Source: JANQPX01 sp050633905
GTDB taxonomy: Bacteria > Pseudomonadota > Alphaproteobacteria > Geminicoccales > Geminicoccaceae
DNA length: 64,000 nucleotides
Reading direction: 5' to 3'
Assembly: GCA_050633905.1 (NCBI GenBank)
Contig: JBOEHJ010000052.1
Location: 1-64,000, forward strand
Below the pieces are notes generated by a model, which had not been told where the DNA came from, ran no database searches, and saw only the letters and a list, made by a program, of their open reading frames with translations. The first letter of the stretch is position 1. Every line of letters starts with the position of its first letter. Positions 1 to 9,044 of this stretch are shown here, in pieces. A program made the position numbers and the translations under genes.

Positions 1-206
1 ATTTGCGCGGGATCTGCGTCAACATCGCAGAGCGACCCGGTCATCTGCCTATCTGCCTTGCCAACGACCTCCGCGTCCAGCGACCGGTGGCGGCAGGTCA
101 GGTCCTGACGGCATCCGACGTCGAAATGCCGGAGAGCGATGCGCTGTCGATCTGGCAAAAAATCGAGAGCCAAGCATTGGGGGCCACCGACAAGAAGGCC
201 TCCTAA
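1..206 (+). CDS. C-terminal fragment of a SAF-domain protein (sugar-pathway oxidoreductase type)
   Basis: Only the last 67 or so codons are in the window; the gene enters from the left edge in the frame of base 3 and stops with TAA at 204-206. The visible residues (ICLANDLRVQRPVAAGQ, then a DVE motif) match the SAF-type C-terminal domain found in sialic-acid-synthase-like proteins and in homoserine-dehydrogenase-like oxidoreductases of surface-sugar clusters. The dehydrogenase reading is inferred from memory of such clusters and from the rmlC, epimerase and rmlA genes that follow. The rest of the protein cannot be seen, so the reaction is not assigned. Confidence 0.6.
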   Translation, partial: LRGICVNIAERPGHLPICLANDLRVQRPVAAGQVLTASDVEMPESDALSIWQKIESQALGATDKKAS

Positions 207-287
207 CCCCAGAAAAGATGACCTGGCCGACATCACGTCGACAGCAGTCGGCGTGATGTTCACCTTTCAGCCAATCGGAAACAGCTG

Positions 288-848
288 ATGGACTTAACAA
301 CAACTGAGATCCCTGAGGTCAAGCTGATCACGCCAGCCCGTTTTGGCGATCAGCGTGGATTTTTTTCCGAGATCTATAACCGACGTGCTTTGGCTGATAT
401 CGGCTTGACCATGGAGTTCATTCAGGAGAACCATGCATATTCAGCAGATCGCGGCACGCTGCGTGGACTGCATTTCCAAGCTCCACCTGCATCACAGACC
501 AAGCTTCTACGCGTCCTGCGCGGTGCCGTTCTTGATGTTTGCGTGGATTGTCGGAAAGGCTCGCCGACCTTCGGCAAACATGTGATGGCTGAGCTGACTG
601 CTGAGACAGGACAGCAAATTTTGTGTCCGCAAGGTTTTGCTCACGGAATCTTAACGCTGATGCCGCATACAGAAATCGCCTACAAAGTCGATGCGTATTA
701 TGCGCCTGAGTTGGATATGGGTATCCGGTTCGATGACCCTGATCTAGCAATCGACTGGCCCTTTACTGAAGCGGACCTTGTTCTGTCAGAGAAAGATCGT
801 CATCAGCCCAGATTTTGCGACATGCCCGATCTCTTCACCTATCCTTGA
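288..848 (+). CDS. rmlC: dTDP-4-dehydrorhamnose 3,5-epimerase family protein (RmlC)
   Basis: Cytosolic cupin enzyme that epimerises C3 and C5 of dTDP-4-keto-6-deoxy-glucose in dTDP-L-rhamnose synthesis or a related deoxysugar route. The 186-residue length is normal for the family. The family hallmark LRGLHFQ lies at residues 58-64 with the catalytic-base histidine at His62, followed by the conserved Lys72; the FSEIYN and GFAHG segments are also typical. It sits between a SAF-domain protein and an NAD-dependent epimerase and shares their strand with short spacing, so it is probably part of one surface-polysaccharide operon. RmlB and RmlD are not in the window, so the final sugar may not be rhamnose. 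Confidence 0.9.
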   Translation: MDLTTTEIPEVKLITPARFGDQRGFFSEIYNRRALADIGLTMEFIQENHAYSADRGTLRGLHFQAPPASQTKLLRVLRGAVLDVCVDCRKGSPTFGKHVMAELTAETGQQILCPQGFAHGILTLMPHTEIAYKVDAYYAPELDMGIRFDDPDLAIDWPFTEADLVLSEKDRHQPRFCDMPDLFTYP

Positions 849-876
849 ACGTTGATCAGAGAAGAAAGTCTTCGAT

Positions 877-1905
877 ATGGAACGTGTTTTGGTTACCGGC
901 GCTGGCGGCTACATCGGAACGACCTTGGTCCCGATGCTGTTGGCGGATGGCTATCAGGTTCGAGTGCTCGATCGCCTGTTCTTCGGCCGTAATCTCCTTC
1001 CCGAGCATGAGAATTTGGAAATTATCCGGGCCGACAGCCGTCGCTTGGAGCCCCACTATTTCGATGGGGTCGATCACGTCATCGATCTGGTCGCGATTTC
1101 CAATGATCCAAGCGGCGAGCTTTTTCAGAGCGCGACCTACGCCATCAATCACGAATCGCGCGTGCATTGCGCAAGGATGGCCAAGGCGGCCGGCGTCAAG
1201 CGCTATGTCTTGCCATCATCCTGCAGCATCTACGGCTTCCAGGAGCCGGGTGTCATCTGCGACGAGACCTACAAGACCAACCCGCTCACGACCTATGCCA
1301 AAGCCAATGAGCTGGCCGAGCATGGCGTCTTCGCTCTCGCTGATGATGATTTTTGTGCCGTGGTGCTGCGCCAGGCGACCGTCTACGGCTACAGCCCGCG
1401 CATGCGCTTCGATCTGGCGATCAACGGCATGACCTATGGCGCTTGGAAGACGGGTGTTCTTCCGCTGATGCGTGATGGCAGCCAGTGGCGACCGATGGTC
1501 CATGTCCGCGATACTGCCGCTGCCCAGATGTTCATGCTGAAGGCGCCAGAAGACAAGGTTAATGGCCAGCTGTTCAATGTCGGCTCGGATGCCAACAACT
1601 ATCAGCTAGGCCCCCTTGCTGAACTGATCGGCGAGGTTCTGCCGCGGGACGTCAAGATCGATTGGTATGGCGATGCGGATCATCGCTCCTATCGGGTCAG
1701 CTTCGACAAGATTGAAGCGCTTGGCTGGAAAGCCAATCTGACCGCCAAGGACGGCGCGCTTGAAATTTACGAGCGTTTGGAAGCCGGCACCCTCGACAAG
1801 ACCACGGAAACCATCACGTTGGACTGGTACCAGTCGCTGGCGACCTGGCACAAGACCATCAAGGAAGTCGAGCTTCATGGTGGTATTTTGGAGCTTGATG
1901 CTTAA
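877..1905 (+). CDS. Extended-SDR NAD-dependent epimerase/dehydratase
   Basis: Nucleotide-sugar epimerase or dehydratase of the extended short-chain dehydrogenase type, 342 residues, cytosolic. The N-terminal Rossmann motif GAGGYIGT binds NAD(P), and the SSCSIYG segment supplies the active-site serine region. The catalytic tyrosine is Tyr140, but the usual YxxxK lysine position (144) is Asn: the segment reads TYAKANE, with the only nearby Lys two residues after the Tyr. I recall YAK-N-type sequences in some sugar-modifying SDRs, so this may be a subfamily trait rather than damage. It lies 28 bases after rmlC and probably acts on the same nucleotide sugar. The substrate is not known. Confidence 0.85.
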   Translation: MERVLVTGAGGYIGTTLVPMLLADGYQVRVLDRLFFGRNLLPEHENLEIIRADSRRLEPHYFDGVDHVIDLVAISNDPSGELFQSATYAINHESRVHCARMAKAAGVKRYVLPSSCSIYGFQEPGVICDETYKTNPLTTYAKANELAEHGVFALADDDFCAVVLRQATVYGYSPRMRFDLAINGMTYGAWKTGVLPLMRDGSQWRPMVHVRDTAAAQMFMLKAPEDKVNGQLFNVGSDANNYQLGPLAELIGEVLPRDVKIDWYGDADHRSYRVSFDKIEALGWKANLTAKDGALEIYERLEAGTLDKTTETITLDWYQSLATWHKTIKEVELHGGILELDA

Positions 1906-1964
1906 CGCCTAGCGCTGATGCATCGACGTCGGAGGCCCTGACACCGAAATCTCGGCGTCTCGCG

Positions 1965-2001
1965 CCGACCCGGACCGCGACCAACGTTGCGTCTGGGTCG
2001 G
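1965..2001 (+). terminator. Possible hairpin after the epimerase gene
   Basis: CCGACCCGGAC (1965-1975) pairs with GTCTGGGTCGG (1991-2001) with one G:U pair across a 15-base loop, 60 bases past the epimerase stop. It is followed by a TTTCGGCGTTTTCG stretch but no clean T-run, so termination is only a suggestion. Confidence 0.35.
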
Positions 2002-2121
2002 TCGTTTCGGCGTTTTCGAGCAGGTTTTCTTCGAGCTGATGAAGCCCGCCAGATCGTTCCTTTGTCCTGTGCAAAGCGGCTCGGTTCGACAACGGGATTG
2101 GCTCACGCGCTTACAACATGT

Positions 2122-2157
2122 CGATCATCAGCCACCGGGACCGGTGGCTGATGATCG
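2122..2157 (+). promoter_or_regulatory. Perfect 16-bp hairpin just upstream of rmlA
   Basis: CGATCATCAGCCACCG (2122-2137) and its exact reverse complement (2142-2157) are separated by a four-base loop. It lies 30 bases before the probable rmlA start at 2187 and has no T-run. It could be a processed leader hairpin, a factor-dependent terminator of the upstream genes, or an operator. Its role is not shown by the sequence. Confidence 0.6.
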
Positions 2158-2186
2158 TCTCAGGCTTGGAACGGATAGATTTTGCG

Positions 2187-3089
2187 ATGTGGAAAGGTAT
2201 TATCTTAGCCGGCGGATCGGGCACGCGCCTGCATCCCGTCACCCGCGGGGTATGCAAGCAGCTCCTTCCGGTATTCGACAAACCGATGATCTATTTTCCG
2301 ATCAGCACGCTCATGCTGGCCGGCATTCGGGACATCCTGGTGATCACCACACCTGAAGACCGAGAGGTCTTCAGGAAGCTTCTGGGTGACGGCAGACAGT
2401 GGGGCATCAATCTCGACTATGCCGTCCAGGCTGAGCCCAAAGGTCTGGCCGAAGCCTTCTTGATCGGCCGCGATTTTATCGGCGACGATCACTGCGCTTT
2501 GGTTCTGGGCGACAATATTTTCTTCGGCCAATCAATTCGCGACGATTTGCGTCGCGCCGCCGGTCGCGCCATTGGTGCGACGGTATTCGGCTATCGCGTG
2601 GTCGATCCGGAACGATATGGCGTGGTCGAATTCGACCGCGAGGGGCAGGCCGTCAGCCTCGAAGAGAAGCCCACCGAACCAAAATCAAACTATGCAGTCA
2701 CTGGATTGTATTTTTACGACAATCGGGTGGTTGATATCGCCGCCTCCATCCAGCCATCGGGACGCGGCGAGCTCGAGATAACAGACGTCAACCGGCACTA
2801 TCTCGAGCTTGGCGATCTCCATGTCGAGCGCCTTGGCCGCGGCTATGCCTGGTTCGATGCAGGAACCCATGACAGCCTGCTGCAGGCGGGCGAGTTCGTG
2901 CGCACTATCCAGCAGCGGCAAGGGTTCCAGATCGCATGTCTCGAAGAGATCGCCTACCGCCTCGGCTACATCAACGATGAAGCCCTTCGCCGCCTGGCCG
3001 AGCCGCTACTCAAGACCGAATACGGCCAATACCTCCTCAAGGTTCCCGAGGAACAAGGCCCGCGCGATTGGGGTGATCTCACCTACTGA
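2187..3089 (+). CDS. rmlA: Glucose-1-phosphate thymidylyltransferase (RmlA)
   Basis: Makes dTDP-glucose from dTTP and glucose-1-phosphate, the first step of dTDP-deoxysugar synthesis. The nucleotidyltransferase signature GGSGTRLHP lies at residues 9-17, KPMIYFP follows about 15 residues later, and LGDNIFFG marks the metal-binding region. An open frame reaches back to 2118, but that extension is translated from the 16-base hairpin at 2122-2157; the ATG at 2187 (MWKGIILAGG) gives the normal N-terminus and a length of 300 residues, usual for RmlA. It serves the same pathway as the rmlC gene upstream. It is followed by a weak GGCGG/CCGCC hairpin near 3120-3136. Confidence 0.93.
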   Translation: MWKGIILAGGSGTRLHPVTRGVCKQLLPVFDKPMIYFPISTLMLAGIRDILVITTPEDREVFRKLLGDGRQWGINLDYAVQAEPKGLAEAFLIGRDFIGDDHCALVLGDNIFFGQSIRDDLRRAAGRAIGATVFGYRVVDPERYGVVEFDREGQAVSLEEKPTEPKSNYAVTGLYFYDNRVVDIAASIQPSGRGELEITDVNRHYLELGDLHVERLGRGYAWFDAGTHDSLLQAGEFVRTIQQRQGFQIACLEEIAYRLGYINDEALRRLAEPLLKTEYGQYLLKVPEEQGPRDWGDLTY

Positions 3090-3247
3090 TCCCGGCTGGA
3101 CCTATCAGAAACACCATTCGGCGGCAAAACACCGCCAATCAACGCAACGCACCGGTTCCATTGGCCTTCGGTGAGAAAGGACTAACATGGGACCGATTGA
3201 TCCATGGCCATTCTTTCCAAGAGCACCATGCTCTGCATGGCTTTTAG

Positions 3248-3865
3248 TCAGTTGCCCGCGAGATAGGCGCGCACCGGGGCGAAACTGGTCCGATGGTGGC
3301 GTGTTGCCCCGAGGCCAGTGAGGGCGCTTCGGTGCTCTGCTGTTGGATACCCTGCGTTCCGGTGCCACCCATAGCCGGGATAACGATGATCAAGAAGCAT
3401 CATCAGCCGATCGCGGGTCACTTTGGCGATGATCGATGCGGCACTGATCGCCGGGATCAACGCATCGCCACCGACGACGGTTTGCACCGGGCAGGCAAGG
3501 TCAGGCGCCTTATTGCCATCGACCAGGGCGATGTCGGGACCGATGGGCAATTTTCGAACGGCACGCGCCATCGCTAACAAACTCGCTTGCAAAATATTGA
3601 GGCGGTCGATCTCCTTAACGGAGGCTGCACCGATCCCAAAAGCGATATCAGGATCACGGAAAATCCTCTCGGCAAGTTTTTCTCGTTTGGTTGCCGTGAG
3701 CTTTTTGGAATCGGCCAGGCCATCGATCGGCGCACCAAGGATGACCGCAGCGGCGACCACCGGACCAGCAAGCGGCCCCCGACCGACTTCATCGATACCG
3801 GCGACGGTTTTCCCCGACGTTAAATGAACGACATCAAGCGGTGGCGAAGAGTTCAATGGTTGCAT
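3248..3865 (-). CDS. rnhB: Ribonuclease HII
   Basis: Cytosolic nuclease that removes ribonucleotides embedded in DNA and RNA primers. The GIDEVGRGPLAGP motif near the N-terminus carries the first catalytic Asp and Glu and the GRG substrate loop; LVDGN and SIIAKVTRDR contain the other conserved residues. The C-terminal YPGYGWHRNAGYPTAEH segment is typical. The frame is open to 3928, but the extra 21 residues are not family-like, so the ATG at 3865 (205 residues) is preferred. The neighbouring genes point away or are unrelated, so it is probably transcribed alone. Confidence 0.92.
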   Translation of the reverse strand: MQPLNSSPPLDVVHLTSGKTVAGIDEVGRGPLAGPVVAAAVILGAPIDGLADSKKLTATKREKLAERIFRDPDIAFGIGAASVKEIDRLNILQASLLAMARAVRKLPIGPDIALVDGNKAPDLACPVQTVVGGDALIPAISAASIIAKVTRDRLMMLLDHRYPGYGWHRNAGYPTAEHRSALTGLGATRHHRTSFAPVRAYLAGN

Positions 3866-4163
3866 TCCGTTCGTTGAGCATCCGGCGCGTTGATCACTGT
3901 GAACACTATTTCCTGACCATCGAGGCAAGCATTCTCCTGCGCTGAATGGTGAGGGAAGCGTTATCCGTCCATTGAGAATTTGACGAGGTCACACTATAGG
4001 TGTCTCTATCGGCAGTGACATCGACGCCGAGCCGATACCTTTGGCTTTGCGGCTTAGGGCTAAAAAAAGCAAGATCCAAGGGTCGACAACGCCTCATACC
4101 AGAACGATATCAACTTTATAAGCACCAACAAATGGTGCTGTTCCATCGAGGTGATGGGTGGTG

Positions 4164-4508
4164 ATGAGAGCTCTATTCCGGTTGACTATTTGCATCATAC
4201 CGTTGTTGGCGGCCTGTGCTACTGACCCGGTTTCTCAAAAAAGCGATCCCTACAGCGCCCTTACCGAACAGGATGTGTCGTTGGCGGCAAGATTACTTCA
4301 ACGCACCCTGGATCACGCACCGGATGGAACGACACGTCGGTGGACCAATGACCAAACCGGCCATAGCGGCGCGATCACGCCGGTCCGCAGCTATATTGCC
4401 ACAACAGGCCAATATTGCCGGGACTATAGAGAAGACCTCTCAATCGATGGTCAAAAACGCAATTTTCTCTACTCGGCTTGCCGCGACGAGGATCGCTGGA
4501 ACCTCTGA
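4164..4508 (+). CDS. Small lipoprotein, 17-kDa surface antigen-like
   Basis: The 114-residue product has a hydrophobic signal peptide and a lipobox LLAAC with the acylated cysteine at residue 18, so it is predicted to be a lipoprotein, probably in the outer membrane. The C-terminal part (YIATTGQYCRDYRED, then a YSAC segment) resembles the surface-antigen domain of the Rickettsia 17-kDa type, in which a GxxCRxY motif is followed by a second cysteine. GTG codons at 4158 and 4161 are alternative starts; the ATG at 4164 follows a GAGGTGATGG stretch and gives the best signal peptide. The function of this family is not established. Confidence 0.7.
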   Translation: MRALFRLTICIIPLLAACATDPVSQKSDPYSALTEQDVSLAARLLQRTLDHAPDGTTRRWTNDQTGHSGAITPVRSYIATTGQYCRDYREDLSIDGQKRNFLYSACRDEDRWNL

Positions 4509-4693
4509 CCATCAGCTGAGGTCGTCGTTACGTCCACTGCCTGCTGCCTGCCCCGCCTCCTGTCGCAAGAGAGCCTAGCATCGCTAATTCCTCGTCTGAT
4601 AGGACGGCTAACCGTCGTCAGTGACGAGCCTTTCGCCAGCGCAGATGCCATGGCATTGTTGGCAGCCATCAATTCTGACAACGGCTCAACGAT

Positions 4694-5473
4694 ATGACCA
4701 TCAATAGCGAGCGATCGGATAAGAATGAACGGCAGCAATGGAATGCCGATCAATACCAGACCCATACGGGCTTCGTGCCGACACTTGGGGCACCAGTTGT
4801 CGACTTACTGGCGCCGAAACCGGGAGAACGCATCCTCGATCTTGGATGCGGCGATGGCGTCCTGACCAAGACCTTGGCGGAGGCTGGCGCCGAGGTCATC
4901 GGTATCGATGCCAGTGCCGAGATGATCGAAGCGGCGGCGGCGCGGGGGCTCGAAGTCAAAACCATGAGCGCCGAACATCTCGACTTTCACAGCGAATTCG
5001 ACGCTGTCTTCTCCAACGCAGCGCTTCATTGGATGCTGCAACCGGATGTGGTCATCGCCGGGATCGCCCGGGCCCTCAAAACCAGAGGGCGGTTCGTCGG
5101 CGAATTTGGCGGTCACGGTAATGTTGCCGCCATCACTGTTGCGCTCGTCGCGACGCTCAACAAGCGCGGCCTTGACGGTGCCGCGGTGATCCCCTGGTAT
5201 TTCCCGACACCTGCAGCCTATCAGGCCAAGCTCGAGCATCATGGCTTCACGGTCAGTTCGATAGAGCTCATCCCAAGGCCAACCCCCCTGCCAACTGATA
5301 TGGCGGGCTGGCTTAAAACAATGGCCGGCACCTTTTTCGCTCATCTTCCCGCAGCCGAGAAGGATGTCGTGATCACGGAAACACTTGCATTGCTCCGCCC
5401 CGTTCTTTGCGATGATCAGGGAAACTGGACGGCCGACTATGTTCGTTTGCGTTTTGCCGCAACAAAAATGTGA
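4694..5473 (+). CDS. Class I SAM-dependent methyltransferase
   Basis: A 259-residue cytosolic Rossmann-fold methyltransferase. Motif I is ILDLGCGDG (about residues 47-55), the acidic end of strand 2 is VIGIDAS, and FDAVFSNAALHWM is the motif IV region. The arrangement recalls trans-aconitate 2-methyltransferases and ubiquinone/biotin-type methyltransferases, all of which share the NAALHW segment. The substrate cannot be assigned. It stands alone between a lipoprotein gene and a long intergenic region. Confidence 0.8.
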   Translation: MTINSERSDKNERQQWNADQYQTHTGFVPTLGAPVVDLLAPKPGERILDLGCGDGVLTKTLAEAGAEVIGIDASAEMIEAAAARGLEVKTMSAEHLDFHSEFDAVFSNAALHWMLQPDVVIAGIARALKTRGRFVGEFGGHGNVAAITVALVATLNKRGLDGAAVIPWYFPTPAAYQAKLEHHGFTVSSIELIPRPTPLPTDMAGWLKTMAGTFFAHLPAAEKDVVITETLALLRPVLCDDQGNWTADYVRLRFAATKM

Positions 5474-5959
5474 GCCGATCGGCGAAGCATATGGGGTCCA
5501 TTCCTGATGCTGACGACGTGGTCTTGACGTCAAACATCAAGGTGCCCCTTTCGCTTCTTGAATGAAAAAAATCGCCTGCAAGGCCAATATGCCGGCACGA
5601 TTGAACATTAAAAATCTGAGAATAGTGATTTTTCGTAGAATAAATCCGAATCTGTAACGTTCACTACCATACAACTTCAAAAAGAACGTAGGAGAGACGT
5701 GATTTTTGTTGTGAGTATGGATCCTCGACGAAGGTGTCGTAGAGCAAGATTTCTTTTTAGCGGTTAATCGCTCACCTGGTGTGCGTTGTCCGATGGCAGG
5801 ATGTGACGCGGTCCATGATAGCGATTAAGTCCAGCGCTGATGGTCTTTTTTGTTCGAGGGCGTCGACCTGTTATCGATAAGCAAATGGGATTTCTTATCG
5901 CGGTATCAAGACAGGAAGTGTTCGGGGGGACCCTGAGTTAAGACAATTGGGAGGGACTC
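5474..5959. other. Intergenic region, 486 bases, relatively AT-rich
   Basis: No credible reading frame on either strand. The stretch 5560-5700 is clearly richer in A+T than the neighbouring genes and probably holds the promoter of the DUF4332 gene downstream; a GGGAGGG ribosome-binding site precedes its ATG. No repeat, RNA gene or convincing terminator was recognised. Confidence 0.5.
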
Positions 5960-6535
5960 ATGCAAGCAGACGCCATGATCGCAAGAGGGTATTCTGAAGA
6001 TCTCCTTTCAGATACCGGCGACGTTCAATCAAGTACTGTCCGTCTAAAAAAATCACCCGCTCAAGATTCGAAGCTTAGCAAGCAGCCTTGCGCCACAACA
6101 AAGGCACCGGCCGACCGGTCGATGTCATTGCATGTGAGCAAGCTGCGTGGCATTAGCTTCGATGTCCGCGCGAAACTGAAGAGAAATGGTGTGACCTATA
6201 CACACCAATTGTTGAAGGCTGCAGGGCAACCCGAGCAACGTCACGAGTTTTCCGAGACCAGTGGCATCGAAGAGATGACCCTTGAGCGTCTAACCTGTCG
6301 TGCCGATCTTGCGCGCATCAAAGGCATCGGCGCCATCTTCGCCGACATGCTTGAACTGCTGAGCGTCGATCGTGTCGCCTCATTGGCAGGTCAGGAGCCC
6401 GATTCGTTGCATCATGCTTTGGCGACGTTAAACTCTGCCGAACGCTTCGCACGCCGAGCCCCAACGCCTGAAGAAGTTTCGGATTGGGTGACACAGGCGC
6501 GCGAGCTGCCGAAGCTTGTGGCAGCAGAAGCCTGA
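5960..6535 (+). CDS. DUF4332 / helix-hairpin-helix protein
   Basis: The 191-residue product has a polar, disordered-looking first 60 residues and then a domain with two helix-hairpin-helix-like units: SKLRGISFDVRAKLKRNGV and, further on, ARIKGIGAIFADMLELLSVD. This pairing of GI/GIG turns is characteristic of the DUF4332 family, which is thought to bind nucleic acid by analogy with other HhH proteins, but no reaction is known. A strong GGGAGGG site lies just before the ATG. A perfect 16-bp hairpin follows the gene. Confidence 0.65.
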   Translation: MQADAMIARGYSEDLLSDTGDVQSSTVRLKKSPAQDSKLSKQPCATTKAPADRSMSLHVSKLRGISFDVRAKLKRNGVTYTHQLLKAAGQPEQRHEFSETSGIEEMTLERLTCRADLARIKGIGAIFADMLELLSVDRVASLAGQEPDSLHHALATLNSAERFARRAPTPEEVSDWVTQARELPKLVAAEA

Positions 6536-6631
6536 TACACGACATTTGACGGCTGGCCCTTTCGAGGCGCTGGCTCACGCGGTTGGTTAGAACAACGCGA
6601 AAGCGTTCATCATCAGCCGGAGAAGATCTTA

Positions 6632-6673
6632 GATTGAGGGCGATGCCTGGTCATTTGGGCATCGCCCTCAATC
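6632..6673 (+). terminator. Strong hairpin after the DUF4332 gene
   Basis: GATTGAGGGCGATGCC (6632-6647) and its exact reverse complement (6658-6673) enclose a 10-base loop. The stem is followed only by GATTCTT, so intrinsic termination would be imperfect. The small open frame across it (6583-6768) is not credible as a gene. Confidence 0.6.
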
Positions 6674-6946
6674 GATTCTTGAGGCCAGTGTTCTTACAGC
6701 CTGGATTACGCGTAGCCTCGTCTGTGACGACCATCGCCAGCAAAAAATCATCTGTATATAGGAAATAACAGGTCAAGAGGGCTTTGTTGAACCATCGTAT
6801 CTGGTCAAATCGGCCGGATTAGCGTTAAGGATTGAAGGATGCCTTATTGATCCACAGCACGTCGGTGGTCATCGGCTAATCGATGGTAATGCTGGATCAG
6901 TCGGGCCATAAAACAAAGCAAAGATATTAGCAGGGGGGGATATCGG

Positions 6947-8302
6947 ATGGGATCTTTACGACTCGGCGTTTCGCTGGCCGTCATCTCGATGACACTTGCC
7001 GCGGCAGAACGAGGGGACGCGGCAGGCTTCGCCATTCGCGAACAATCCTCCGTGGCGCAGGGCAACGCTTTTGCAGGTGCCACTGCGGGCGCAGAAGACA
7101 TCAGCTATATGTTCTTCAACCCGGCAGCCCTTGCCCGTTTCGACGATTATCAAGGCCATACAAGCCTGAGCTACATTATCCCGGAGGCTAAATTCAGGGA
7201 CGGCGAAGCGACAACGATCGAAGGAACGGAGATCAGTGGCACCGATAACAGTGGCGACATCGGCGACGATGCTCTGGTGCCGGCCCTCTATTTGGCGGCG
7301 CCGGTTGGGGAAGGCGTGCAGTTCGGCCTTGGTATCACAGCACCATTTGGCCTTGTCACAGATAACGAAGATGGATGGATCGGTCGCTATCACGCCTTGA
7401 GATCGGACCTCAAAACCATCGATATCAACCCAACACTTGCCATCCAGGCTTCGCCTTACCTGTCCTTCGGCCTCGGCTTCCGAGCTCAATACGCTGATCT
7501 TGAGCTGACCAACGCCGTCGATTTCGGCACGATAGGTGCCTTGAGCGGCAACGCAGATCTGGCTGCCATCTCGCAGCCGACGGAGCAGGATGGCGAGGCA
7601 CGCGCAGAACTCGACGACTGGGGCTTTGGTTTCAATTTAGGGTTTCTCATTCATCCGACGGAAGAGACGCGCTTCGGTATTGCCTATCGATCAGCGATTG
7701 ACCACGATGCGCGCGGCGATGCCGAGTTCGACCTTGGCGACAGCGGTGTCGGTGCGGCGATCTCACAAGCCTCCGGCCAGTTCGTCGATACGGGTGCGAG
7801 CCTCGATGTGTCGACGCCGGCCCGCCTGTCGATAGGCGGCTATCACGAACTGACCGACAAGTTCGCTATTATGGGCGAAGTCGCCTGGACGGACTGGAGC
7901 ACGTTCGATGAGCTTCGGGTCCAATTCGACAATGAGGCCCAAGCGGATAGCGTCACGGAAGAGGAATGGGAAGACAGCTATTTCTTTGCTTTAGGCGCAA
8001 GCTATCGACTGCAGCCAAATCTGACTCTTCGCGGCGGCATCGCTTATGACGAATCTCCAATCCCCGATGAGTTCCGCACGCCGCGCGTTGCCGGCAATGA
8101 TCGCTACTGGCTTTCAGTGGGCGGTGACTACCAGCCGATGAGCGGCTTAAGCCTCAGCTTGTCCTACACCCATATCTTCGTTGATGATGGCGACCTCGAT
8201 CTTCAGGCAACCGATGAAGGCAACACCTTCCGTGGCGACCTTTCCGGTAGCTATGAAAACCAGATAGACATCATCACGGTATCAGGCACCATTCACTTCT
8301 GA
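6947..8302 (+). CDS. fadL: FadL/TodX-family outer membrane transporter
   Basis: A 451-residue outer-membrane beta-barrel of the long-chain fatty acid / hydrocarbon uptake family. The signal peptide ends at GDAA (about residue 26), leaving the mature N-terminus GFAIREQSS, which matches the FadL hatch-domain start. The conserved NPA motif is at residues 58-60 (FFNPAAL). The C-terminus alternates aromatic and polar residues and ends in Phe, as expected for insertion by the BAM complex. A GGGGGGG-rich ribosome-binding site precedes the ATG. It stands alone; uptake of fatty acids or other hydrophobic compounds is inferred from the family. Confidence 0.88.
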   Translation: MGSLRLGVSLAVISMTLAAAERGDAAGFAIREQSSVAQGNAFAGATAGAEDISYMFFNPAALARFDDYQGHTSLSYIIPEAKFRDGEATTIEGTEISGTDNSGDIGDDALVPALYLAAPVGEGVQFGLGITAPFGLVTDNEDGWIGRYHALRSDLKTIDINPTLAIQASPYLSFGLGFRAQYADLELTNAVDFGTIGALSGNADLAAISQPTEQDGEARAELDDWGFGFNLGFLIHPTEETRFGIAYRSAIDHDARGDAEFDLGDSGVGAAISQASGQFVDTGASLDVSTPARLSIGGYHELTDKFAIMGEVAWTDWSTFDELRVQFDNEAQADSVTEEEWEDSYFFALGASYRLQPNLTLRGGIAYDESPIPDEFRTPRVAGNDRYWLSVGGDYQPMSGLSLSLSYTHIFVDDGDLDLQATDEGNTFRGDLSGSYENQIDIITVSGTIHF

Positions 8303-8321
8303 TCGAGCGAGGAGCCACCGC

Positions 8322-8915
8322 TCAGGCAAGGGCCCTTGCGAACAGATCCAGGCGGTCCTGTCCCCAAAACAGCTCATCGCCGATCTCAAAAGTGGGCACA
8401 CCGAAAACACCGGCGTTGAGTGCCGCTTCGGTATGCGCGTCATAGGCATCGGCGATGGCCTGATCCTGGGCGTTGGCTAAGAGCGCTTCGCCGTCGAGGC
8501 CTTGCTCGGCGGCGATGGCAATCAGCGTCGCCGTGTCGCTGAGATCCCGCTCTTCGGCCCAAACAGCCCGCATCATCGCATAACTCAAGCGGGCGATGTC
8601 GCCACCTTGCCGCCCGTGAGCGATGACCATGAGGGCGCCTTGAACTTCGTTGGTCGGAAAGAATTTTGGTTCCAGCGTCAACGGCAGACCAAGCACCTCG
8701 CGCCAGCGTTTGAGTTCCATCATGCGATAGGCTTGACGTTGTACCGGGCGATTGGCCAAGGGAAGACCGCCGCTTGCCGCAAAGACCGGCGCCATTTTAA
8801 TTGGACGATAGACCGCTTCAGCCCCTTTTTCCGCGACCAGGTCCATCAACCGCGGCCAGCCCAGATAGGTCCAAGGTGACTGCAGCGCATAATAGACTGT
8901 GATTTTTTTTGACAC
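8322..8915 (-). CDS. 2-hydroxychromene-2-carboxylate isomerase / DsbA-like (GST kappa) protein
   Basis: A 197-residue thioredoxin-fold protein of the DsbA/HCCA-isomerase family. The start YYALQSPWTYLGWPR carries the family's S-P-W/Y-x-Y-L/I-G motif, where the serine takes the place of the DsbA active-site cysteine; the C-terminal GVFGVPTFEIG segment has the conserved cis-proline loop, and WGQDRLD is also typical. Members isomerise hydroxychromene carboxylates in aromatic degradation or act as glutathione-dependent enzymes, so the substrate here is open. It converges with fadL with only 20 bases between them. Confidence 0.85.
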   Translation of the reverse strand: MSKKITVYYALQSPWTYLGWPRLMDLVAEKGAEAVYRPIKMAPVFAASGGLPLANRPVQRQAYRMMELKRWREVLGLPLTLEPKFFPTNEVQGALMVIAHGRQGGDIARLSYAMMRAVWAEERDLSDTATLIAIAAEQGLDGEALLANAQDQAIADAYDAHTEAALNAGVFGVPTFEIGDELFWGQDRLDLFARALA

Positions 8916-9044
8916 TTTTGAACCTCTTCTCCGTGATCGTTTGATCGCTGCCTTCGTCTAAACTCTCTTCAGAAACTTCTCATTTAACCTTCGCACGCCA
9001 CAGCCAACCCACAATGGGCCTTCTCATCTTGGTGGCATGCCGTT

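Noticed and set aside
815..1432. Plus-strand open frame of 205 codons overlapping the epimerase
   Set aside because: Rich in Ser, Arg and Trp without domains; the SDR frame is clearly the gene.
3151..3190. Possible tenth R1 copy
   Set aside because: Only the GGTTCC-TGGCCTTCG block resembles the tail of copy 4; the hairpin and TAG are missing.
6583..6768. Small frame over the hairpin at 6632-6673
   Set aside because: It includes both arms of the hairpin and has no family resemblance.
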